A program made the translations under genes and the position numbers. The notes under the pieces were generated by a model. That model made no database searches, was not told the origin of the DNA, and was given only the letters and a program-made list of their open reading frames with translations. Source: a virus. From it: a stretch of 33,736 bases of DNA. Positions 21,373-29,417 of this stretch are shown piece after piece (position 1 is the stretch's first letter; every line of letters begins with the position of its first letter). Where the stretch lies: positions 1 through 33,736 of IMG/VR virus record IMGVR_UViG_3300025889_000479; one strand, written 5' to 3'.

Positions 21373-21636
21373 TTAGTGTAAATAAATGACAACCAAATGA
21401 TCGTCACTTGCAGGGTAGAAAGAAGTGATAAATGTGAATGAATCGTATTCAGTTATATCTTCGTCTAATTGTAATAAACCATTCCAATATACTTGCAACG
21501 ATCCTACTTGATATGATTGAGTTAGGGTGAATGAGTTGTTAGTTCCTGTGCATTGATCGGATACATCTTGTTTTACGAGATTGAACGATACACCACCACT
21601 TGACCCCCCACCGTTAAAGACTGGTGAAACTGGCAT
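21373..21636 (-). CDS. small protein resembling a fibre C-terminal module
   Basis: This is an 87-residue protein behind AAAGGGA. A Gly/Ser-rich start (NGGGSSGG) is followed by NNSFTLTQSYQVGSLQVYWNG, then DEDITEYDSFTFITSF, and it ends in DDHLVVIYLH. The tip of the neighbouring fibre shows the same layout: T-T-T-F-D-L, SVLVFKNG, a polar D/T stretch, P-x-x-x-D-x-L, then a C-terminal aromatic. So it is probably a stand-alone copy of that receptor-facing or trimer-capping module. It lies 23 bases upstream of the fibre gene. Confidence 0.65.
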   Translation of the reverse strand: MPVSPVFNGGGSSGGVSFNLVKQDVSDQCTGTNNSFTLTQSYQVGSLQVYWNGLLQLDEDITEYDSFTFITSFYPASDDHLVVIYLH

Positions 21637-21660
21637 TTCTTTTCCCTTTATTTACAAAAA

Positions 21661-22068
21661 CTATTCGCTCCAAGTTATACAACTTGCGTCCAAAGTAAAG
21701 GTTCCTTGATCAATTTTTACAAATAGATACACATCACCTGTTCCAAAGAACTGCTTGAGTGGTAGGTCAAATTCCCAAACCGCTACTCCTGTGGTTGCAG
21801 TGGTTACACCTTTTGCTATTGCCCCAACAGTGTCAGGCAAAAAGGTATAATCACCGTTGGGATCACAACACAATCTCAAAGTAAGTTGTGGTGTAGCAGA
21901 CAAACCTGCCAAACTTGTACATCTTACATAGATTCCATTGATCTCGCTAGTGAATTGACCTGTGGTTAATATATGATGGTGAGTCTTGGCAACATTAAAG
22001 GTTGTGCCAATTCCTGCAACATCATCTGTTACGGTTGATCCGTGAAAGTATCTTCCTGTTTTTCCCAT
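21661..22068 (-). CDS. beta-rich hypothetical virion protein
   Basis: This is a 135-residue protein behind AGGAG, with no membrane or signal segment. Strand-like stretches include NGIYVRCTSLAG, PQLTLRLCCDPNGDYTF, GVAVWEFDLPLKQFF and DVYLFVKIDQGTFTLDASCITW. This is a jelly-roll-like composition similar to that of the other small virion proteins of this genome. It begins MGKTGR; the beta-rich protein at 33017-33634 begins MGKINQ, which may be chance. It lies between the giant internal protein and the small fibre-module protein, so an adhesion or fibre-adaptor role is plausible. No family is recognised. Confidence 0.6.
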   Translation of the reverse strand: MGKTGRYFHGSTVTDDVAGIGTTFNVAKTHHHILTTGQFTSEINGIYVRCTSLAGLSATPQLTLRLCCDPNGDYTFLPDTVGAIAKGVTTATTGVAVWEFDLPLKQFFGTGDVYLFVKIDQGTFTLDASCITWSE

Positions 22069-22120
22069 ACTCTGCTCCTGCTTCTAATGGTTTGTTCATA
22101 TATCATAATTTGTAAAGTGT

Positions 22121-22137
22121 GTTCTCTATTAAAAAGT
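22121..22137 (-). promoter_or_regulatory. dispersed dyad site before the fibre gene cluster
   Basis: Read towards transcription the site is ACTTTTTAATAGAGAAC, identical to 19670-19686. It touches the stop codon of the giant gene and lies 52 nt before the 135-aa gene. Confidence 0.55.
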
Positions 22138-25100
22138 TACTCTTCTTCTTGTCTTGCTTTTGTTTCTTCCACCTTACGCAATTGTGATTGTACAGATTTT
22201 ATTTCTGCTTCCATTGCTTTCTGTTTGGCGTCTAACAAAGAGCGTTCCAACTTTGTACCTGTTCGTGCTTGCATAGGTCTAGTCAATCCAAGTACTCTCT
22301 CGGCAGTGGTTTGTTGTCCTGTCTTACCTGTTTCGCCACCATATACAACTTTCGACCATTCCATAATTGGAGCGTCAAAACCTGTAATAGCAAACAGTTT
22401 CTTTTCAGCAACTAGGCGCTCTCTTTGTGCTTCATTCAATGGATATACGAATCCATTTACTGCACCCTCATCAGCCATACCTGGCAATGGTAAGAGTTCA
22501 CCACCAACAATGGATTGTAAAATTCCTGCAGTGCATGTTGGGTCTCCTGCACAGAACGCATTGGCAGCCATTACATATTCAGGTGGCATATTCGCACCTC
22601 GATATTCAAACATATCAGGATACTGTAAAACCATTTTTAACCCAGGTGTAACAAAACCTGCTATCGATCTAGTAACTCCTGTGGGTTCTTCACCCCTACC
22701 TAATGATACAATGTCTTCAGCAACAGAGAATGTCAATAACATCGCACCTAGTGTTGGGATTGGTGGACTCATCATATAGAAATCTCTTGTTTCCCCTTGC
22801 GACATCCTGACGGTAATTTTCTCTAGAGCCATTGGGTTCATAAAGATTTTTTCGTATACTTCTCTATTTCCTGATTCATCATCCATACTACGCAATATGG
22901 ATTCTACTCCTCTCTGTGCTTTCAGTGTATTTACATATCGTTTGAACACTTCGAGATCGGTGAATGAACGCATAAACATTGACGCATTCTGTCTAGAGAA
23001 AGTGTAGAACATAAGGTATTGTGTGGCTACTGTTTTCTCTACTGCTGACATATCCGAATAATCGTACATAGATCTCTTCGCAAGTTGTACTGCTTCGTCC
23101 ACAGCGAAACCTTTTGCAACTGCGTCATAGAATACATTTAGACGGAAGACCATATCTTCTTTGATTGTCAGGTCTTGTACGAATATTTCGCCTATCTTCT
23201 GTGAATACTTTCTAGCAACACTAGCATTCACTCCTCTTGCTTTCAGGAAATTTACAAGTTGCCCATTGTCCAAAGATGAAGTAACAAAGTTTACTTCACT
23301 ACGGATCCCACTAGATTGTATGAGTGCATATATCTCACCGTGTGTGTAGGGTCGTCCTGCTGGATCTATGATTGCAATTTCATTGTAGTATTTGCTACCC
23401 GCGTTATCAGCAAAAATCGTTTTAATGCTATTTCCTCTAGGTTGTGTTAGTTGCCCTAGTGTCTGCCCTGTCATTACTTTTACTTCATCCCATTGGGGCA
23501 ATTTGCCCTGTTTGAGATTACCTAGCATTAGGTCGTATGCTCGACTAGAGAATTCCACAACAGGTGCAACTGCTCTAGATATACCTGTGCCAAAGTTACC
23601 AACAGTAGCGTATGCCATACTCGGTCCTGTCAGTGTATTGCCAGTGTGGAAATAGATTCTTGATCCCAACAATGCAGAGTATCTGTAACCACCAACAAAC
23701 AGATTGATTAAAACATCCACTGCCTTGCTAGTGTATTTCCAAGTAGGTGACTTTGCTTCCGATCTCAAGTATCTGTTGATCTTCTGTGTAAGTCCTTGTA
23801 GGCGTGCGTCTGTAAGTGCCTTGTTCATTTCATCGTACACTTTCTCACCAAGATATGCCTTACTAAATTTCTCGTTTCTCGGACCGAATAGATCATCCAA
23901 TACCACTTGCACATCAGCCAAGTCTGTCAACTGTACATCAATTCCGTTCTTACGCATAGCCATATCGCCATATCTTTCAGCGTCATTGAGTAGAGTAACG
24001 ACTTCGTTTCTCCACCAATATTCCTTATCTATTGCAAGATATTGTCCACCAGTATTATTCCAAACTTGGGTTTTTAATTGTTCATCGTTTACCATAGCAA
24101 GATAGGTATCACTACGCCATTTACCTTTCGCTTGGTTACCTTGATTCAGTGCATTGCCAACATAACTTCTAACTGTTGTTTGTTTTACTGTGTCATCAAA
24201 GTAAGTATTTGATACTCTAGGTGCTAAATCCACAAGTTCTTGTTCTACGGCACGGATGGCATTGCGTGCAACAATACGATCACCCTCTGCATAAAAATAC
24301 ATCCCAGCCATGAATTCAAATTGTATTTCCTGTGCTTTTGCTATATCAACCATAGCAATGGATTTGGTACTACCACCACGAATGTTGGATGGTTGTCCTA
24401 GTATCTTGCTTGCTTCACCTACAAGTGTGTTGAAATTTTCCCAAAACATTTTGGGATCTGCATAGGTTGCAACGGCAAATTTATTCACTGCCAGTTCTAG
24501 CAATGCTTTGCCCTTTGGAGATAATATATCAGACTTGTAAGTTAGATTGCTACCACCTGCACGCAACAAACTAGAATTCAAATCAGCCTTTTCACCTACT
24601 GTAAAGAACAATCTGTCCACTGCCCAAGTAGCAGTGTTCTTCAATCGTAATACTGCGTCACCTTTGGTAGATAGGGAGTTCTCGATAAGTTCTTCAAAGG
24701 AATAGCCTGCTTTGGATACTGGTGCGGGAGCATTGAGTGCTTGCTCAATGCGTTGCATGTCTAGTGACTTTTCCAAATCTATCTGCTCACTAGATTGCTT
24801 GTATATATCCTTGATCTCGATACGGCGCGCGTTCTTTATATCCTTGTATACATTGATTGTCTTTTGCCAAGTATCTTTCAACTGATCAATAGCGGCAGTC
24901 TTGTCAGCCTTGATTCTTTCGATAGTAATATTTCTAGTTGCTTTGGTGTCTTGTATTTGCTTGTTCCAAAGATTGTCTGTTAATTCTTTCCTAGAAGCAA
25001 AGTCTTTTTTGATTGCGTCTTTCTTCTTGGCAACAATTTCTGACTTTTTAGTAGAGAGTTCTTTTCGCAAGTCGCTTATCTTTTCACTTGTTCTTCTAGT

Positions 25101-28100
25101 ATCCCATCCCAAGTAGCCTCGTCTAGATCGTGCTTGAAAATCTGCAAGAGCCTGTTGATCTGCATAACTAGTAAGACCTTGCTTGATCTCTTCAATGGCA
25201 TTGTCCATTTCGTTCAGGATCTGTCTAGGTTCTACCTTTTCTTGCAAGCGTCTTTCGGCAGTGTTGTATATCTCATCCAACTTGGCAACAGTTGCGTCAT
25301 AATCGGACTCTGCTTTTTCTAGTGCATTGTCCAACTCTTCTTTTATAGATTCTTGTTCTGCTTTGTATCTCTTCTCGTATTGCTCGATAGTTTCAGCAAT
25401 CTCTTTGTTTTCTTGCTTTACTAGATCATCTGCTTCTTTCTCGATCCGTGCTTGTGCTTCCTTGAACTTATCAGATAGGTGTTGGGCAGTTCTCTTGCGT
25501 TTCTCTGCAATGGATTTAAGTTCTATATTGGCGGCACTGTTTATACTGGCAACCTCTGATTCACTCTTTCCAATGATATCTTCTTTTGCCTTGTCCATAA
25601 CGGCACGCTCTTCACGGATAGCAGAATCAATACTAGAATTCACTTCTTCAGTAAGTGTCTTGATTTCTTGTTTGAGAATTGCACGGCGTTCTTTGGTTCT
25701 GTCTTTTATGCGTTGGCGTTCCTGTGGAGCAGATTCCTTTAGTTCGTTCATCTGTTGTTCGTATCTTTTATTCAATTCCATTTGGTCGAAGAACCGTTCT
25801 TCCAAACCTTTGGTTGCGTCATCAACAGGAATGTATTGTCTAGTCTGTGGTGGTGCAGGACTATACATTCCCCCTTGTTGACCCGCTACCTCCCATGCTC
25901 TTTGTCTTTCCAAGAATTCATTAGGTTGTGTAGGCATTACGGTTCTAGTAGCAGGAACATCTACTTGCTTTTCTACATCGCCAAGTACTGCTATATCTCT
26001 TACAGGTTTCGGTCCGACAATAGCCATACCAAGAGCCTGTACACTGTCAACAGATTGTTCAGGATCGGCAACATATCTTGCACGCACTTCTTCCGATCCC
26101 ATCAACCCATTGATCTCTCTCTTCAGTTTGAGATCCATAGTACTTGCTTCTTGGGCTGTTTCTTTGATCAAGCGTCTTTGTTGCAGTGTTGCACCTGACG
26201 CTTGTGGTATAACTCCACCATCAACACTAGTGAATAGAGCGAGTACTGGTTTACCTTTGCGTTGTATAAAGTCTACAAATCTTGTAAGTACATTGTCATA
26301 GGATCTGAATCCACCTGCCTCCATCCATCGTTGTTGTTCTCTAGTAGAGAGTTTGCCAATGGATTCTGCTGATATGACATCTCTTTGCACTGTACTTGCA
26401 GCAGCGTCTAGGTTTTCATCAATAAGGAATCGCAAGTCTTCTACAGATAAGAAACCTCTACCTATAGAATCACGAATTCTTTGTTGAATTATGCTATAGG
26501 AAGCGTCAGGTTTAGTTTGCTCTCTTTCTAGCCATTCACCAATATATCCTATTTCTTCATCTGTAAGTCTGTAATAAGTTCCCACTTCAGATGGTTTCGT
26601 TAAATACTTTTCTTGCAATGCTTGAACTCTAAAGGTAATCTCAACACCCTTTATGTCAGGCACTATTTCCTGTACTATTTGCCCACGCTTTACTATGGAG
26701 TAAAGTGTTTCACCTAGTTTTGTCTTGCTAGCACGGTTGATAATTTCAGGGATTCTATCTTCGTGTGCAAATGTTCGCTTGGTTACCGCACGCATTTTCT
26801 CTATGTTCTTCATGTCAGGAGCAATCTGCATTACTAGATTGCGTGCAAATGCTTCATCAACATGTGGTAGTAGTGTGGACGCTGCTTCTGTTTGTTTTTT
26901 CAAATCACCTATGCCATAGTACTGTCGCAACTTTTGCACAAGTTCAGTATCTACACCAACACGCATAAGACCATCTTGCACAAACTGTCTAGTAGCCATC
27001 CACTCATCCCAAGTCTTTTCGAACTCTGCCACATCAGCAGAGTTCTTCAATACCTTGTTCTCTAGTAGAGAGTCAATCACTTGACCCTTGTCAGGCAATC
27101 CCCTTGGTTTTCCTGTTGCATTGTAATGAGCAGCAGCACCAGTATTATCTAATTTTGCAGTTGCCAAAGCGTCTTGTACAACTTCTCTTTCCACACCTGA
27201 AACAACATTATCAATAATTTCTTGTTGGCGTGCTAGTGGTAATTGTTCAAATGGAACAGAATCATCACCCATTCTTACAGTGGAATGCTCTTGGGTTTTT
27301 GCTTCTTCTATTTGTAATTGTGCTTGTTTTCTAGATTGGATTATGGCGTCATTGATAACATCTTCGGCAACAACTTCATCGGCAAATCTATTTGTAACTT
27401 GCATGCGAACATCGCCCGGACTTGTCATTGCTCTGTACTTTGCAGTAGTACCCGGACGCAGTCCTGTGATGATATTGCTATCTTGGTAGAAACCGTGTAC
27501 TGCTCCCTGTTTTACTGCTTCCCAAGCAGTCTTGCTTTGTTTTGCAGTTTGTGTGGGATCCAATAAGGCAAGTGAAATTTGTCTTGCTTGGTTCAACCCT
27601 TTAACAGATTTGTATGCACCTATGGTAGCAGTGCCAAGACCAAAGGATGGTTCGATGAAATCGCCTACAAACGATCCTGCTTGGTGTGTTGTCTTCTGCC
27701 ATCCCTCTAGTCCGATCTGTTTGGAGATCTCTTCTGCTTCACCTGTAAGACCTTTGTTCAATGCAATGTTCGCTAATACAGGAGAATCTTGATAGAATGC
27801 TTGTGACTTGGCTCTGTATCTTTCTCGTTCGTTGGCAACATTGTATACATCTTGATCGAATGCATACGCAATTCCTGACATAAGTGGATCGTTTACATAG
27901 TGCAAATACCCACCAACAATAAGATTGGCAGGAACTAGCATAGAACGCATTGCCCAACCTGTCACAGTTTCTGCTTGCCCACCAAGTGGACCGAGATCGT
28001 GTAGTATGCCTGCTTCTGTAAATTTCTGTGGATTAGCCAATACTTCATCTACTTTGTTGGGATCATATATCCAAGACTCATAATCGCCTATCGCTTGCTT

Positions 28101-29405
28101 TGCTCTCACTTTGGAAAGTGTACGCAAATCTTCTTCGCTAGGTAAACCTTTGAAAGTCTTTTTACCAATAGCAGTTTTCAGAAGATTTTCAGGAGCAAGT
28201 GCCGTATCAACACTAGCAGCATAATCCTTGACATTTTGATCAAACTGTTTCGATATGATTGGTGGATTTACTAGCATGTTGTTGTTTACAATAGCCGTCC
28301 ACACTTCCACAGGTATTTGTTGTGTGGCAGGTAATTTTGCAGTTTGTGTAGCAGATAGTTGCCCAGGTTTCCAAAAACGAGTTGGTGAATACTCAACCAT
28401 ATCCACTTGTTCGCCTTGCAGATCTGTGTAGTATTTCTGTGTTAGGTAGTTCTCTTCGTTCTGTAATTGTCGTCTTCTGTATGCTGCTTGGGTAGCATTG
28501 AGTTTCTTGAACGATTGCCCTGCGTCTATTTGTCGTTGGTATGCTTGCACCATTGGATCCATCGGACCACCTTGTGGGGCAATGGATTGTGGTACAAGTC
28601 TTGTTGGATCTACTACCTCTGTATTCTTTATATTCTCTATATCTTCCATTGCTTGGGCAAATGCTTCTCGTTCTGAAAGACTAGGATCTTCTTTCATCTT
28701 CTGCATAGTTGCAGACATAAATGCGGCAACTTCATCCTTTGCATATCTATCTATTTCGCTTTCAGGAATCTGTAGGTTCAAGTCTAGGTAGCGTTGCTTT
28801 ACTTGCTTGAACAGTTCGTCACGATTCACTTCCATTGCTTCTCGTTCTGTTTGAGCAATTGTGGGTGTGACTACTTGTTGTCTAGAGAAAGCATACAAAC
28901 TTTGTTGTAAAGGTGTAACACCACCAACTTCACTAGGAGTGTACTGCACAGGTGGAGCAACTCCTCTAATGTCGAGTGGTGGGGTAACCTTGCTATATAC
29001 GGAAGTACCTGTTTCAAATGGTGGTAACACCAGTAACGGTGTAACACCACCTGTAATATAGTTCCTACTTACGGTGCCACTTGCTTTCTGCCTTAACTTA
29101 TCTTCATCAATTTGATCTTCAGGTATACCCCTAGCAATAAGTGATTGCTTTTCTTTTTCCACATACAAATCTATAAGTTGTCCAGTAAGGGATTGTTTGT
29201 AGTTGCGAAATTCATCACTTGTCTTATATGGTTTCTCTACAGAATATATTGTTTCCTTTTGTCTTCCTAGTTCGCCCTGTGTGATAATCAGATTGCCATA
29301 AGCGTCTTCTTTGAAAGAGTACGGTGTAGTACCTTGCTTGAGATTTGCAAGTATAGCATTCAGTTCATCTTGGGTAACAATTGTAGGTGCATTAGGTAGT
29401 GCCAT
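22137..29405 (-). CDS. giant internal virion / DNA-ejection protein (T7 gp16-like position)
   Basis: This is a 2422-residue protein taking about 22% of the genome, starting behind AGGAG. A Pro-rich stretch with two GGVTP repeats lies at ~115-175. A highly charged coiled-coil region spans ~1200-1560 (many Glu/Lys/Arg/Ala heptads). Hydrophobic patches occur near ~1905-1930 and ~2215-2235, and a charged helical C-terminus ends in ETKARQEEE. It is the third of three internal-type virion genes (221, 731 and 2422 aa), matching the order and relative size of T7 gp14, gp15 and gp16. It is almost twice gp16 length, and I see no transglycosylase motif. It probably forms part of the channel for DNA entry into the cell. 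Confidence 0.6.
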   Translation of the reverse strand: MALPNAPTIVTQDELNAILANLKQGTTPYSFKEDAYGNLIITQGELGRQKETIYSVEKPYKTSDEFRNYKQSLTGQLIDLYVEKEKQSLIARGIPEDQIDEDKLRQKASGTVSRNYITGGVTPLLVLPPFETGTSVYSKVTPPLDIRGVAPPVQYTPSEVGGVTPLQQSLYAFSRQQVVTPTIAQTEREAMEVNRDELFKQVKQRYLDLNLQIPESEIDRYAKDEVAAFMSATMQKMKEDPSLSEREAFAQAMEDIENIKNTEVVDPTRLVPQSIAPQGGPMDPMVQAYQRQIDAGQSFKKLNATQAAYRRRQLQNEENYLTQKYYTDLQGEQVDMVEYSPTRFWKPGQLSATQTAKLPATQQIPVEVWTAIVNNNMLVNPPIISKQFDQNVKDYAASVDTALAPENLLKTAIGKKTFKGLPSEEDLRTLSKVRAKQAIGDYESWIYDPNKVDEVLANPQKFTEAGILHDLGPLGGQAETVTGWAMRSMLVPANLIVGGYLHYVNDPLMSGIAYAFDQDVYNVANERERYRAKSQAFYQDSPVLANIALNKGLTGEAEEISKQIGLEGWQKTTHQAGSFVGDFIEPSFGLGTATIGAYKSVKGLNQARQISLALLDPTQTAKQSKTAWEAVKQGAVHGFYQDSNIITGLRPGTTAKYRAMTSPGDVRMQVTNRFADEVVAEDVINDAIIQSRKQAQLQIEEAKTQEHSTVRMGDDSVPFEQLPLARQQEIIDNVVSGVEREVVQDALATAKLDNTGAAAHYNATGKPRGLPDKGQVIDSLLENKVLKNSADVAEFEKTWDEWMATRQFVQDGLMRVGVDTELVQKLRQYYGIGDLKKQTEAASTLLPHVDEAFARNLVMQIAPDMKNIEKMRAVTKRTFAHEDRIPEIINRASKTKLGETLYSIVKRGQIVQEIVPDIKGVEITFRVQALQEKYLTKPSEVGTYYRLTDEEIGYIGEWLEREQTKPDASYSIIQQRIRDSIGRGFLSVEDLRFLIDENLDAAASTVQRDVISAESIGKLSTREQQRWMEAGGFRSYDNVLTRFVDFIQRKGKPVLALFTSVDGGVIPQASGATLQQRRLIKETAQEASTMDLKLKREINGLMGSEEVRARYVADPEQSVDSVQALGMAIVGPKPVRDIAVLGDVEKQVDVPATRTVMPTQPNEFLERQRAWEVAGQQGGMYSPAPPQTRQYIPVDDATKGLEERFFDQMELNKRYEQQMNELKESAPQERQRIKDRTKERRAILKQEIKTLTEEVNSSIDSAIREERAVMDKAKEDIIGKSESEVASINSAANIELKSIAEKRKRTAQHLSDKFKEAQARIEKEADDLVKQENKEIAETIEQYEKRYKAEQESIKEELDNALEKAESDYDATVAKLDEIYNTAERRLQEKVEPRQILNEMDNAIEEIKQGLTSYADQQALADFQARSRRGYLGWDTRRTSEKISDLRKELSTKKSEIVAKKKDAIKKDFASRKELTDNLWNKQIQDTKATRNITIERIKADKTAAIDQLKDTWQKTINVYKDIKNARRIEIKDIYKQSSEQIDLEKSLDMQRIEQALNAPAPVSKAGYSFEELIENSLSTKGDAVLRLKNTATWAVDRLFFTVGEKADLNSSLLRAGGSNLTYKSDILSPKGKALLELAVNKFAVATYADPKMFWENFNTLVGEASKILGQPSNIRGGSTKSIAMVDIAKAQEIQFEFMAGMYFYAEGDRIVARNAIRAVEQELVDLAPRVSNTYFDDTVKQTTVRSYVGNALNQGNQAKGKWRSDTYLAMVNDEQLKTQVWNNTGGQYLAIDKEYWWRNEVVTLLNDAERYGDMAMRKNGIDVQLTDLADVQVVLDDLFGPRNEKFSKAYLGEKVYDEMNKALTDARLQGLTQKINRYLRSEAKSPTWKYTSKAVDVLINLFVGGYRYSALLGSRIYFHTGNTLTGPSMAYATVGNFGTGISRAVAPVVEFSSRAYDLMLGNLKQGKLPQWDEVKVMTGQTLGQLTQPRGNSIKTIFADNAGSKYYNEIAIIDPAGRPYTHGEIYALIQSSGIRSEVNFVTSSLDNGQLVNFLKARGVNASVARKYSQKIGEIFVQDLTIKEDMVFRLNVFYDAVAKGFAVDEAVQLAKRSMYDYSDMSAVEKTVATQYLMFYTFSRQNASMFMRSFTDLEVFKRYVNTLKAQRGVESILRSMDDESGNREVYEKIFMNPMALEKITVRMSQGETRDFYMMSPPIPTLGAMLLTFSVAEDIVSLGRGEEPTGVTRSIAGFVTPGLKMVLQYPDMFEYRGANMPPEYVMAANAFCAGDPTCTAGILQSIVGGELLPLPGMADEGAVNGFVYPLNEAQRERLVAEKKLFAITGFDAPIMEWSKVVYGGETGKTGQQTTAERVLGLTRPMQARTGTKLERSLLDAKQKAMEAEIKSVQSQLRKVEETKARQEEE
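25043..25059. promoter_or_regulatory. dispersed dyad site, mixed halves (intragenic)
   Basis: ACTTTTTAGTAGAGAGT lies in the coiled-coil part of the giant gene, oriented opposite to the intergenic mixed copies. Confidence 0.4.
26336..26352. promoter_or_regulatory. dispersed dyad site, exact core (intragenic)
   Basis: GTTCTCTAGTAGAGAGT in the giant gene is read there as K-L-S-T-R-E, the alternative frame. Confidence 0.55.
27057..27073. promoter_or_regulatory. dispersed dyad site, exact core (intragenic)
   Basis: The same 17 bases as at 26336-26352 occur 721 bp away in the giant gene, but here they are read as D-S-L-L-E-N-K. Identical DNA in two reading frames of one gene argues for selection at nucleotide level. 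Confidence 0.6.
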
Positions 29406-29417
29406 AGATCAGTTCTC

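Noticed and set aside
22042-22779. 245-residue plus-strand open frame at the end of the giant gene
   Set aside because: It is antisense to the giant gene, has no ribosome-binding site, and fits no operon in that direction.
28911-29052. GGTGTAACACC twice in the giant gene, resembling the iterons
   Set aside because: Both copies encode the G-V-T-P pattern in the same frame and lack the TGTAACAGG core, so coding constraint explains them.
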